From NCBI RefSeq assembly GCF_958298935.1, contig NC_084921.1, positions 44,735,001 to 44,799,000 on the forward strand: a DNA stretch of 64,000 nt, read 5' to 3'. A model generated the notes under the pieces. It had not been told where the DNA came from. It did not search any database and saw only the letters and a list, made by a program, of their open reading frames with translations. This DNA comes from Phragmites australis (Eukaryota; Streptophyta; Magnoliopsida; Poales; Poaceae). The position numbers and the translations under genes were made by a program. Numbering within the stretch: position 1 is the first letter of the stretch; each line of letters begins with the position of its first letter. Shown here in pieces: positions 1 through 10,900 of the stretch.

Positions 1-161
1 CGTATAAGCCACAACAAAAGCCCTCAAGCGCACCTGTTGCTATGGGAAGCCAAAACACAACCTTAGTAGATGTAAACTAGTAGGAGACTTTATTTAAGGA
101 TTTATCTATCATAATACTACAAGATCACCCTAATACTATAGATCAGGAGGAGGGAGCAGTC

Positions 162-1277
162 TAAGGGTGGCAATTTTCCCATCGAATTAGGTCCCTACGG
201 ATTTCAGACTTGATAGGAACGGGTTTGGGGGTAGAATACACCCCATGGGGCTATCGGGTCGGGACCCTGACCCGAGTTGGCTCTAGATCTCGGTATGATA
301 TTGCACCCGCGAGGCCTGAAAATCCGAGTCCCTCACCTTTTAACCGCATCTCTATTTTCAATATTCCATCGGACCCTCACAACTCACACCACGGCTAGAT
401 CTAATCCACCGATGCGCTTGCTCACCCCACTGCCCTGAGCCGGCCTCCTCCCCGTTGCGTTCGGCCGCTCCAGGCCGACCCTCCCTCTGGTGGTCTGCTC
501 GCGCGTCGCACGGGGCAGGGAGGATGGAGGAAAAGAGCGGAGCCCCTGCTGGTGTCCCGTAGGGCCCTATTGCCGGTGCGCAGGTGAAGAACCGGGTGGA
601 ACCCGCACAGCCACCATATGCGTGTGGTCAAAGGCCCAACCGCCGTGCGTAGAGGGAGGAGGAGACCGAAGGCCCTGTTGTGGCCGCGTCGCTTGTCAAG
701 ATCGCGCAGAGGAGGCCGCCGAGCTCCATGTATGTGTATCCCCTCCACTTCTCCCTATGGTCCAACCTCCGCCGTGGATGTCAGCCATCATGCTGTTGCG
801 CCGGTATTGAGCTATGTTCTGTTGCTCTAGCCATCAAGCCGTCAAAGCAAGCTCCAACCAGCCACTCTGTCGTCACCGTCGAGATTTTGTGGGATACTAA
901 TTTACTACTTTGGCCTACCTCACCATGATGCCATCGAGACTTGGGGGCGGAGAGCTGGAGACCGGGAGCGAGAAGATGGAGGAAGGAAGGCAGAGGCTAG
1001 GCGTGGCGTGGGGAAGATACACGGCGAGTGGATCCTGTGCATGAGCAGGCGCGACGGTGCTATGGGGATGGGGAGTAGGCAGGGGACGAGGCGGGTCTGT
1101 GCGCGGGGAGTGAAGGTTTCGGGTCCCCAGTGGGTCTCAGGTCCCTGCCGTGGCCAGGGACGGGAGTGATTTTGAACCCGGTTTGAGTTTCAGGGCCGAA
1201 TCGGGTTTTAGGGTTTGGGTTTCAAGTCAGGTGTGGACGGTCAAAACCTGACGGGGGTAGACCCGTTGCCATCCCTA
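162..1277. mobile_element. hAT-like non-autonomous DNA transposon
   Basis: The ends are inverted repeats: TAAGGGTGGCAA on the left and TTGCCATCCCTA on the right. They are flanked by 8-bp imperfect direct repeats, GAGCAGTC (154-161) and GACTGGTC (1278-1285), matching at 5 of 8 bases. An 8-bp duplication and a T(A)RGGRTGGCAA end fit the hAT superfamily. The inside is GC-rich with proline/arginine-rich open frames on both strands and no recognisable transposase, so it would be mobilised in trans. The diverged TSD suggests an old insertion. Confidence 0.6.
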
Positions 1278-1572
1278 GACTGGTCTCTTCCCCGCCAGCA
1301 GCACACCTCACATATGTTTGTGTAATTTATTTAATCTTCAAGGTACTTTCTATAATACCAGGGTTATAGTCACTGTCATGGCTTTAATATAATCCATGCC
1401 ATGTTAAAAAAAACGATAAGGGAAAGTGATTCCCGAACAAACATGGACAAGCTTAGTTTGACTACCTTAGGTCTGACTATGTGTGCTTTTGACTCATCTC
1501 TTGTCATCGCGATCAGATCATTGTCCACTCCTGCTCATGGTAGAAAAAGAAATCAGATCAAGGAATACAAAA

Positions 1573-2054
1573 ACTTTGCGGCATGAGATTTTGTGGGAAC
1601 GAGAAGAGTCGTTGCCGGAGGCAATCAAGGAGGCGTGCCTCATGCATGGGTGGTCCTGTACAAAAACCTTGGCGATATTGCCAACGACTTCAAGGTGTGA
1701 TGAGCTAGCTCCATTAGGATCTGGTGCAAAGAAAATTTTGGTTCGGTAACAAAAGAGTTAGAAAACCTGAGACAGGAGCTGGCATATTTACAAGAGCAAT
1801 ACCCAATTAGTAATGCTGAGAAGATAAATCGTTTATTGCATCGCATGGATGAGATCTTGTATAGAGAGGAAATGATGTGGCTCCAGCGGTCACGTGTGAC
1901 ATGGCTTCGCGACGGTTATCGGAAGACAAAGTTCTTTCGTAATATAGAACAAAAAAGAAGATGGGACTTACACAACAGATGGAAAACATATATAGAATGG
2001 TTTCACAAGGACTCCGCCACCTTGTGTTCGACGTGGTTTGCAGAACCAAGGTAA
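1573..2054 (+). pseudogene. L1-type LINE ORF2 remnant
   Basis: Frames read here match the region before the reverse-transcriptase domain of plant L1 LINEs. Residues such as WEREESLPEAIKEA, WCKENFGSVTKELENLRQ, LLHRMDEILYREEMMWLQRS and a degraded WLRDGYRKTKFF appear in order; functional copies usually read EGDRNTKFF. The first part (from 1573) lies in one frame with a shift near 1700, and the second runs to a stop at 2052-2054. No endonuclease or RT catalytic motif is present, so this is a 5'- and 3'-truncated dead fragment. Family assignment is from motif memory only. Confidence 0.75.
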
Positions 2055-2205
2055 GCCGCACGTGGGAACGAGAGGGGACCGGTTAAAGCGAGTGAAACGA
2101 CAGTTTCAATACGAACCTATTTTCTTTTCTAGAACAACATCAACCGTTGGTAACCGATGTACTCTTAATTAAAATTTGCACAGGCTGCGACTATAAAGAC
2201 GTTTG

Positions 2206-2390
2206 AGCGTAGCTCGATTGGTACCGTCTCCTAACGAGAAGCGGACTTATCCAAGCTGAAATCTGGGCGTGTATATGCTGGGGCGTCGCTCATTTGTGGC
2301 TGCATTCCAACCCTCTGGCAACCGTTGGTTGTCCTTCGAGGCACTCTTAGCTCTCTGTGCTGAGGGTGTGGATCTTAACTGTAAAAAAAA
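2206..2390 (+). mobile_element. tRNA-derived SINE with poly(A) tail and long target duplication
   Basis: A box-A-like TAGCTCGATTGG (2210-2221) is followed about 40 bp later by a diverged box-B-like AAGCTGAAATCTGGG (2253-2267). The unit ends in a run of A (2383-2392). Direct repeats flank it: 2167-2205 and 2391-2430, both beginning AATTAAAATTTGCA and ending AAGACG(T/C)TTG, about 80 percent alike over 39-40 bp. That is long for a LINE-mediated TSD but the arrangement (repeat, pol III boxes, A-tail, repeat) fits a SINE. Alternatively, two copies of an unrelated repeat may bracket it. Confidence 0.5.
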
Positions 2391-2430
2391 AATTAAAATT
2401 TGCATAGGGTTGCGATGACAAAGACGCTTG

Positions 2431-2885
2431 CACGCGACACGCGGGTTCTAAACCATTCTCTCATTGCGCACGGTAAACACGCGGGATATACGTATTCACT
2501 TGGGGGAGGGGGTAAAAACATGTTACTAGTGACATGTTTTCAAAATTGTTATCTGCTCAAAAATTAAAAATACAGACATGTGCGCATACTATATGCCAAC
2601 AAGCTATATCGATAGAGTTTACTGTTGATGGAATTATTTGTCGGTAGGCAAAATTCCGACAATGTACATATCGGCAACCATAGGTACTATTTTGACAATT
2701 TTCAAATATATATATTATTTTTACAATTTTTGTTAAATTAATATTATTTTAAAAAAATCGAAAGGACATGTTACTAATAACGAAGCCTCACACGCTGCAT
2801 GCCTTGTCCTCTGCAGCTATCAGTTGACTATTCATGCTTTCAACGCAAGCGCGCGTAACGACCAGTCTGTAGAACCTTCCGATCA
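2431..2885. other. AT-rich intergenic stretch, no gene seen
   Basis: No coding frame or RNA gene is supported. The sequence ACATGTTACTA occurs near both ends (2518 and 2767) and AT-only tracts occupy about 2690-2760. This may be the eroded edge of a small transposon, but no clean terminal repeats were found. Confidence 0.4.
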
Positions 2886-2890
2886 GCTCG

Positions 2891-2896
2891 TATATA
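2891..2896 (+). promoter_or_regulatory. TATA box of the bHLH gene
   Basis: TATATAA lies about 50 bp before the ATG at 2945, which allows a short 5' UTR of about 20 bp. CACGTG-like G-box sequence (GCACGTGCG) follows directly at about 2900-2908. This spacing fits a real plant core promoter and supports the start at 2945. Confidence 0.5.
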
Positions 2897-2944
2897 ACCG
2901 CACGTGCGCACGGTGCCGTACCGTACGCACAGCTAAGAGCTACC

Positions 2945-3764
2945 ATGGATCCGTTCAACTTCGACCTGCAGGACGCCGTCAACGATGACTACCTGATGAG
3001 CCTCGGCCTGATCCTCCTGCCGCCGTCGCCGGTGCAGGGAAGCGCGTTCGAGGCGTACCAGCGGCCTACGGCGACGTTGCTGGCGGAGTCCCTGACGAGC
3101 AGCCGGCAGCGCAACTCCAGCGGCAGAGAGAACGTGCACCGGAGGATGTTCGGTTACCTGAGGTGCATTGGTCATTATGCTGCGGCCTCCACGGGGGCCG
3201 TGGTGGACGCGCACCCGGCGCCGGCGGACCAGCGCCCCCGTTGTGCCGCAGGCGCCGCGCAGCACACGGTTCGGGCAAATCATGCGGGAGCGGCTCAGCC
3301 AGGGCTTCGCCAACCTTCAAAGCCTCCTGCCCCCCGGCGCCTCAAAAGTTAGTCGTCACAAGTCACGAGTCACGACACGTACGCACGTGTGATCTTCGTC
3401 TGGTCAGTGTGAGCGATACTAACCTGTGCGCGCGCAGGGTGGCAAGAACGACATCGTTGGCGCGGCGGCCTGCTACATCAGGGAGCTAGAAGGGAGGAAG
3501 GACCGAAGGAGTCGCTCCGCGCGAGGAATAAGGAGCTGCTGGAGCGGGTGGCCACGGCGTCGGCGAGATCAGGTGTCGGCAGCTGCGGCATGGTGGTGAA
3601 GGTGCGCGCCGAGTATGAACACCATTCAATGGCGGTTGATGTGTTTGAGGCGGTGTTCCGGCGGCTCAAGGCCATGAAGGAGGTGCGGGTGACGGCGATC
3701 CGGTCAAGTTTCTGCGCCAGCGGGATGTGGATGAACGTCGGAGTGGAGGGCGAGGTACGCGCCT
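2945..3764 (+). pseudogene. Broken basic helix-loop-helix transcription factor gene
   Basis: Exon 1 starts with MDPFNFDLQDAVNDDYLMSL, an acidic N-terminus. After a frame change between about 3165 and 3240 it encodes RFGQIMRERLSQGFANLQSLL, a short basic region plus helix 1. An intron (about 3347-3437, GTTAGT to GCGCGCAG) interrupts the loop exactly where plant bHLH genes often do. Exon 2 continues GGKNDIVGAAACYIRELEGRK (helix 2). A second frameshift near 3505 then leads to ESLRARNKELLERV and an ACT-like tail to VGVEGE. The reading frame stops just after GAG-GTACGC, which looks like a splice donor at 3755, so a third exon may once have existed downstream where repeats now lie. The basic region lacks most of the arginines and the glutamate expected for E-box binding. 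The two frameshifts could be sequencing errors, but the missing 3' end and nearby insertions favour a pseudogene. Confidence 0.7.
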
Positions 3765-3766
3765 AG

Positions 3767-4135
3767 TTTCATGTTACTCTTTAAGAATTTTTTTAATATT
3801 AGTTTTTTTACAGAAATTATAAAAATAATACAGCAAATGAAAAAATTCTTAAATATTACACAGTCGTCAAACAGCTTAGTGAAAATAGTATTTTCGTCCT
3901 ACCATAAAGGAAAAAAAGGTCAGCAGACATTTTTAATATTTTTTTCTATAGTAACATGAGATTTCACCAAACTAGTTGGCGACTACTCTAGGATGAACAG
4001 TAACCCGCTGTTTTTCGATTTTCTTATTCACACTTTCTCTATTTGAATAGTGGGTTATCGTGCTACAAAATTCATGAAACTTTTTCGGCATGTCCTATAA
4101 TTCATGGTGGATCTATTTTAAAAGGATTCATCATA
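3767..4135. other. AT-rich repeat, left part of the host of the Tat insertion
   Basis: There is no gene. From about 4050 (ATTCATGAAACTTTTTCGGC onward) the sequence continues naturally into 17955 once the Tat element and one copy of its ATACC duplication are removed. The Tat element therefore landed inside a pre-existing AT-rich repeat, probably part of a long terminal repeat. The left edge of that repeat could not be fixed. Confidence 0.5.
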
Positions 4136-4140
4136 ATACC

Positions 4141-5373
4141 TATCGGTGTATCAGGAACCAGGGGTCCCTGAGTCCCGAGACCAAGCCGGCCATCCGCCAT
4201 GCGTCACCATCCCGCGAGGTCCACCCTACAAGATAAGAAGAAGCTAAGTCCCGGGAGAAGGTGCTCGGGGCTGCCGCCTCTGGTTCCCGAGCACCCCAGT
4301 TCCCCGATGACCCGCAGAGTCCAAGTACCGGGAAGGAAGTACTCGGAAGGGTCCTCGCCTACCCCCGAGTACTGTAATCCCCCGCGCAAGATCGTCCGAC
4401 GACCCGAAGGGTCCCATCGTCGGGGTGTCAGCCAGTCAAAGGCCTAATGCCGCATTTAATAGGCACGCGCGGCCTGACATCCTGACATCCTGACATTCTC
4501 AGCTGCCCACGCCCTAGTGTCAGACCCTGCCATGCTCTGGCAGGGGGGCGTGGGTCCATTAAATGCACGGGTCCCGTCCCGTTTCACCCGAGTGCCTCGG
4601 GATAACGTTGCCAAAAACGAAGCGCTCCGCCTGCCACCCTGCCTCGGCAGAAGAGCAAGACAGGGTGGGCGCACCGGGCACCTCTGTGGCTGCTCGGTGG
4701 GCCCTCTTAATGGCGCCGAAGGACATCCACAGTGGCGGGTGGTCGGATGCACGCCGCATTTTTCCACCGCCCCTGTCACTTCGCCAAAACGGAATGATGA
4801 CGCCTTTCTCCGTGGCGCCTTATCATTCGCGCCCCCTCTTTCCCATTCTGGATAAGTCGAGGTCGGCGCGCCTATAAAAGAAAAGGATGGAGAACACATA
4901 AAGACAGACCCCGAAGCTCTCGATAGACAATCCGGAGGCTCTATGAAGACAGACGGGAAAACAAGGTGAACAAGGCAAGAAAGCCCCGACAACCCTCAGG
5001 AAGCACCCGAAGCCCAGATCAAAAGGCGAAGAACATCACAAACAAGCTCAAGCCAAGCTAGAAAACAAGAGCCTCAAGCTCTCTGTAGGCAGCTCACCCC
5101 TGTAGCCAGATACATCCTTGAAGAATTCCCTTCAAGAAGAGATATAACACTCACACAGGAGTAGGGTGTTACGCCCCCGTGCGGCCCGAACCTGTCTAAA
5201 CCTCGGTGCACCCATCTTTCTTGCACTAGGTTGATCATCTCCCACCACCAGCCACTGCATTTATTTCCGTTCCCATTTATTTCCCCGACAAACTCGTTCA
5301 GGATCAACCCCCCGGCCGAATCTTTAAAAAGGGGTCTCTCGGGATCCCTGCGACAGGAGTTCATCCTCCGACA
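4141..5373 (+). repeat. 5' LTR of the Tat element
   Basis: It runs from TATCGGTGTATCA to TCATCCTCCGACA (1233 bp). The first dinucleotide is TA instead of the TG seen in the 3' LTR, a point change at a base needed for integration. A TATA box lies at 4873-4879 (CCTATAAAAG). Compared with the 3' LTR it lacks two repeat units of about 72 bp between CCCCCG and CGCAAGATCG near 4385. Confidence 0.95.
4873..4879 (+). promoter_or_regulatory. TATA box of the Tat 5' LTR
   Basis: TATAAAAG lies in a GC-rich context, with about 500 bp remaining to the LTR end. The same box is kept in the 3' LTR at about 17449-17456. It would start the genomic retrotransposon RNA around 4905. Confidence 0.7.
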
Positions 5374-5375
5374 GC

Positions 5376-5393
5376 TGGCGCGCCAGGTAGGGG
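5376..5393 (+). other. Primer-binding site of the Tat element
   Basis: TGGCGCGCCAGGTAGGGG begins 2 bp after the LTR end. It starts with TGG, the complement of the CCA tail of any tRNA, and its position is right for minus-strand priming. I do not assign the tRNA species. A search of this 18-mer's reverse complement against grass tRNA 3' ends would settle it. Confidence 0.75.
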
Positions 5394-5439
5394 GGAATAT
5401 CCCTGGATTTGTTTGTTTCGCTTTTTTCCACAGGAAAAG

Positions 5440-7971
5440 ATGGCTGGTGGCGACCGTCTCCAGCGTTCCGGCTCCACTTCCAGTGACGGAGTGCTGCCCG
5501 ACGCTCGGGAGAGCCCAGTCGCTGCTGCGTTCCATCAGCAGCCTCTATCCACGTGCGCGGTTTTTCCCGCTCAAGGGGATCAAGGCACTGGGCTCAGCAG
5601 GGCCGCCGTCACCGCTGCTGATGCACTTTCCGACCCCCAGCAAGAGGTCGGGACCCCGGCCGCCAGGTCCGCCTCTGGACCACGTCGGGTGCCATCCCGG
5701 TGCAGGCTCGCGTTCAGCGAGGCCGACCCGGGGAGCGCGCTGCTTGCAGCGCATGCTCTCCTCAGGCACCCGCCCGTTTAGGCCACGCCAAACACTCCGG
5801 AAGGCCGGTGGATACAAGATGTCGTCGCTTTGGTTGGCACTGCTCGCCGCCAGGTGCAGGCCGGGAGTCCTCGCACCACTTCTCAGCGTGGTGCTGCCAG
5901 AGCCGGCTCCTCAACGGGAAACGCCCGTACGGGCCGAGGGGCCTCCAGGCGGAGTGTCGTCCCCCTGGCCGTGTCCGAAGCCCGGGACCTCCGCTTGCGC
6001 CTTGACGAGTGGAGGGGCCACGAGGACGCCCGAGTTACTCTCAAGCGCCAGCGGGAGACCCGGCAGGGGGTTGGGGCAGAGGACCAGGCTTCCTCTCTCC
6101 CAGCCCAAGGCCACCGAGAATCCCCGGCTCGCCGCCACTCGCCACCGAGGACCCCCGCTCGCGCTACGGGGTATGGCACCGGCTGCCGTGCCTTCACCGC
6201 CGAGCTCCGCCGGGTCAGGTGGCCTTCCAAGTTCCGCCCCGAGCTGCCGGAGAAGTACGACGGGTCCATCGACCCCGTCGAGTTCCTCCAGATCTACACG
6301 ACGGCCGTCCAAGCGGCCGGAGGCAGCGAAAAGGTGATGGCAAACTATTTTCATGTTGCCTTGAGGGGCTCCGCCCGCTCTTGGCTTATGAACTTACCCC
6401 CAGGGTCTATTAGCTCCTGGGATGACCTGTGCCACCAGTTTGAGGCCAACTTTCAGGGTATGTTTACGCGCCCCGGTTTGGAGTGCGACCTCCACGCCAT
6501 CCAACAGCAGGAAGGGGAGACGCTACGGCGCTTTATACAGCGCTTCAGCCAGGTTCGCAACACTATTCCGTGAGTGGCCCCCCATGCTGTTATTGTTGCT
6601 TTCCGGCAGGGCGTTCGCGACGAGCGGATGCTCAAAAAGCTAGGTACGCACGAGATCGAGACCACTGCGGAGCTCTTCGCATTGGCCGATAAGTGCGCCA
6701 AGGCTGCGGAGGCCAGGGCGTGGCATGCTCCTCGCCCCGCCTCCGACCAGCCAAGTTCTTCCCGCTCCGACAAGCGGGAAAAGAAGAGAAGAAGGAAGCG
6801 CAAGGCCGCTCCCATCGAGCCGACCCAAGGCTCCGCCCATAGGGCGCCGCAAGAGCCCGACCGCCGGCAAGAGCGCCGGCCGGGTGTCGACCGACGTTCC
6901 ACAAGGACCCCTGCTAGGGCTCCTCCTCGGGCCTCCGTGCCCACGAGGGCCCCGGCTCCCACAAGAGCCCCGGCCCCCGGCCGAGCTCCTGCTCCAGCAA
7001 GGGCCCCCGCTCCTGCGGAGCCTGAGCCAGGTAAATGGTGTCCCATACACCAGACCAGATGGCACGACCTCACGGAGTGTCGTACGGTCAAAGGACTCGT
7101 GGACCAGTGCCAGAGGGAGCGCGACGAGTCCCGCGGAGGAGGCGATGCTGAGGTCGCCCCCGACAATGCCGAGCTCGGTTTCCAGGAGCCTGAGCACACC
7201 GTCGCCTTTATCGACGGAGGCGCGTACAAGCCTTCCTCGCGCCGTGGCATCAAGGTCATGCGACGCGAGGTGTGCTCGGCAACCCCGAGTGAGGAGGCCG
7301 CGAGGCCCCTGAGGTGGTCGAATGCTCCGATCACGTTCAACATGGCTGATCACCCCGCCAGTACTGCAGCCGTGGGGCGACTACCTCTAGTAGTGTCCCC
7401 CACTGTCTGCAATGTTAAGGTCGGCAGAGTGCTGATCGACGGTGGTGCCGGCCTCAACCTCCTCTCCAAGGAGGCTTTTGAGAAGCTGCAGGTGTCCTCC
7501 AGGCGCCTAAAGCCGTCGCTCTCTTTCTGTGGAGTGACCCCCGGGCACTCCTTGCCCCTCGGGCAGGTCGAGTTGCCTGTAACATTCGGGAGCCAGGATA
7601 ACTTCCGCACGGAGTGCGTCCTCTTCGACGTTGTGGAGCTCCCTCTCCCCTACAACGCCATCCTCGGGCGTCCGACGCTCGCCAAGTTTATGATGGCCGT
7701 GCACTACGCATACCTCACGGTTAAGATGCCGGGACCCACGGGCCCCATCTCCGTGATCGCCGACTCCGGCGGCGCCGTGTCCTGCGCTGAACAGTCATAC
7801 ATGGCTCTGGTCTCAGCGCAGGCCGAGGTCGATGGCTCTACAGGGGGCCCGGGACCCTCTTCATCCAAACCCCGACTCGCCGCCGACGCCTCTGTTCCAA
7901 CGAAGGAGGTCGTGGTGGGCAAAGACGCTACCCAGGTCGTCCGGATTGGCGGTGACCTGGGCAGCAAATAG
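5440..7971 (+). pseudogene. Tat gag and aspartic protease (broken by stops)
   Basis: The ATG at 5440 opens MAGGDRLQRSGSTSSDGV. One reading frame continues to 7971 with in-frame stops at 5779 (TAG) and 6571 (TGA). The capsid-like core (about 6210-6570) includes WPSKFRPELPEKYDGS, EFLQIYTTA and RSWLMNLPPGSI, typical of grass gypsy gag. A basic stretch (KREKKRRRKRK) and a proline-alanine repeat region follow. A Cys/His cluster (CPIHQTRWHDLTEC, about 7040) replaces the usual zinc knuckle. The protease has VLIDGGAGLNLLS (about 7430); DGG in place of DSG or DTG is common in this lineage. The frame ends at the TAG 7969-7971 but is continued by pol in the same frame, so gag-pol was once a single polyprotein. 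The stops look like single-base changes. Two long frames on the opposite strand (6453-7343 and 6640-7353) are shadows. Confidence 0.9.
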
Positions 7972-10900
7972 GAAAGCGCGCTCGTCGCCTTCCTCCGGGC
8001 TAACGCAGACGTGTTTGCCTAGCAACCGTCTGACATGCCCGGGATCCCTAGGGAGGTGATCGAGCATCACTTGGCGGTGCTTCCGGACGCCCGCCCGGTG
8101 AAGCAGAAGGTCCGGCGGCAGGCGCCTGAGCGCCAGGAGTTTATCCGCGAGCAGGTCGGCAAGCTCCTTGACGCCGAATTTATCCGAGAAGTCCTCTACC
8201 CCGACTGGCTAGCAAACCCAGTCATCGTCCCGAAGGCCAACGGCAAGCTCCGCATGTGCGTGGACTACACCGACCTAAATAAGGCTTGCCCTAAAGATCC
8301 CTTCCCCTTACCTCGCATTGATCAAATTGTAGATTCAACTGCGGGATGCGATCTTTTATGCTTTTTAGATGCAAACTCTGGGTATCACCAGATTCACATG
8401 GCCGTAGGGGACGAGGAAAAAACTGCTTTTACCACTCCAGTGGGGACTTATTGCTACATGTCAATGCCTTTTGGTCTGCGTAACGCTGGATCCTCCTTCC
8501 AGCGCGCTATTCGTATTACCCTTGACTCGCAGGTTGGTCGCAACGTCGAAGCTTACATCGACGATCTCGTGGTAAAAACCCGAGACCGCGCCACCCTGCT
8601 CGAGGACCTTGCCGAGACTTTCAACAGTCTCCGCTCTACCCGCCTCAAGCTCAACCCGGAGAAGTGTGTCTTCGGGGTACCGGCGGGCAAGCTCCTTGGT
8701 TTCTTGGTTTCTGGCCGAGGAATCGAGGTCAATCTAGAGAAGATCCAGGCCATCGAGCAGATGCGACCCCCGGCTGACTCAAGGAGGTCCAGCGTCTCGC
8801 CGGCTGCATGGCAGCCCTCGGGCGCTTTATCTCCAAGCTCGGGGAGCGAGGGCTCCCCCTCTCCAAGCTTCTGAAGAAATCCAGTCGTTTCGACTGGACG
8901 CCGGAGGCCGAGCAGGCCTTCCGCGATCTAAAGAAGTACCTCACTTCGCCACCCGTGCTGGTGGCTCCCTCTCAAGGTGAGCCCCTACTGCTCTACGTTT
9001 CGGCCACACCTCAGGTCGTGAGCATAGTGCTGGTGGTGGAGCGCGACGAGTGTTCAGGACCGGGTGCTGGGTCCTAGCTCCCAGAGGCCCCCGACCACTC
9101 ACCTATCCTCGCGACTCCCCCTGGGCAGGGGGTCGAGCCCGAGCACACTGCTCCTCCCAACCAGGGAGTCGAGCCCGAGTGCCCGGCCAGCCCCGACCGT
9201 GCCGCCAAGCCTGGGGGCTGCGGCAGCCCCCCGGGTGGAGCCGCCGTCCGGGCTCGCCGGGTGCAGCGACCGGTGTACTTCGTCAGTGAAGTCCTTCGGG
9301 AAGCCAAGACAAGATATCCCCAGGCTTAGAAGCTGCTTTATGCCATGCTCATTGCTTCTCGAAAGCTGCGCCACTACTTCCAGGCGCACAAGGTCTCGGT
9401 GGTTACCACGTATCCACTGGGACCAATTCTCCGGAACCGGGAAGGCACTGGGCGCGTCGTCAAATGGGCAGTTGAGCTGGCGGAGTTCGACCTACACTTC
9501 GTCAGTTGCCAGGCAGTCAAGAGCCAGGCACTCTCTGTCTTTTTGGCAGAGTGGACGCCCGTCTCCTGCGTCGTCCCAGAAGAGATCTCTGCCTATCCCG
9601 GGCGCGACGCGTCCGGGTACTGGGTCATGCACTTCGACGGCTCCCTCTCGCTGAAAGGCGCAGGGGCCGGAGTGGTTCTCACCTCCCCAACGGGTGAAGA
9701 GCTCCGGTACATCGTGCAGTTGCAGTTCCGCGCATCCAACAACATGGCGGAATATGAAGGTCTCATCGCCGGCCTCCGGGCTGCGGTGGGGCTCGGGATT
9801 CGTCGCCTCCTGGTCAAAGGGGACTCCCAACTGGTCGTCAACCAGGTGTCTAAGGAGTACTAGTGCACGGATCCTCAAATGGCGCGGTCAGGAAGCTCGA
9901 GAGGCGCTTCGATGGCCTGGAGTTGCGGCATATTCCTCGCTGCGACAACGCTCTGGCCGACGAGCTCTCCCGCCTGGCCTCCGCACGTGCGCGCGTCCCT
10001 GCCGGAGTCTTTGAAGAAAGACTCGCACGGCCTTCCGTCCTGCCTGCCGAACAGGATGAAGGGGAAACCTCGAACTCAATTCAGGGGACCCCGGCGATGC
10101 CCTAAGTGGGAAGCCCCGTCAGGGCGCCGCCGCCCGGTGAGTGCGCTGCGCTCGCCGAATGTTCTCAAGATGCCTCGTGGATGTCTGACATCCGAGGGTA
10201 CTTGAAAGAAAAGTTCCTACCCGGGGATGAGGCATCTGCCGAAAGAGTTGCTCGGCAGTCCAGACGCTATGCCATGGTAGATGGGGATCTCTACCGGCGT
10301 AGCGCAGGAGGTGTCCTCCTAAAATGCATCTCCCGGGCAGAAGGCGGCGATCTTCTCGCTGAGGTCCACGAGGGCGAGTGCGGTGGCCATTCATCGTTCC
10401 GCACGCTGGTCGGGAAGGCCTTTCGGCAAGGTTTCTACTGGCCTACAGCTCTCCAGGATGCTTCCGAGCTGGTTCGACGCTGCAGGGCGTGCCAGTTCCA
10501 CGTAAAGCAGATTCACCAGCCAGCTCAGGCTCTTCATACCATTCCCCTGTCATGGCCTTTCGCGGTCTGGGGTTTGGACATTCTGGGTCCATTCCCCGAG
10601 CAATCGGGGGCTATGCATACCTATATGTCGCCATCGACAAGTTCACCAAGTGGCCGGAGGTGGTCCCAGTCATCAAGGTGACCAAAAACACGGCGCTCCA
10701 GTTTATCCGCGGTATCACCAGCCGCTTTGGCGTCCCGAACTGGATCATCACCGACAACGGCACCCAGTTCACAAGTGCCCTGTTTGGGGACTATTGCGAA
10801 GACCTCGGGATCAAGCTCTGCTTCGCTTCCGTCGCTCATCCTCGGAGTAACGGGCAGGTCGAGCGCGCCAACGCGGAGATACTGAAGGGCCTCAAAACCC

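Noticed and set aside
4456..4992. 178-codon minus frame present in both LTRs (also 17032-17568)
   Set aside because: Conserved only because the LTRs are copies of each other. No domain, and it overlaps the LTR promoter.
5231..6337. 368-codon plus-strand frame over gag
   Set aside because: It starts inside the 5' LTR and overlaps the recognised gag in another frame. It is Pro/Ser/Arg-rich, a GC-driven shadow.
6453..7343. 296-codon minus-strand frame
   Set aside because: Shadow of gag-protease with low-complexity Ala/Gly repeats from the Pro-Ala region of gag.
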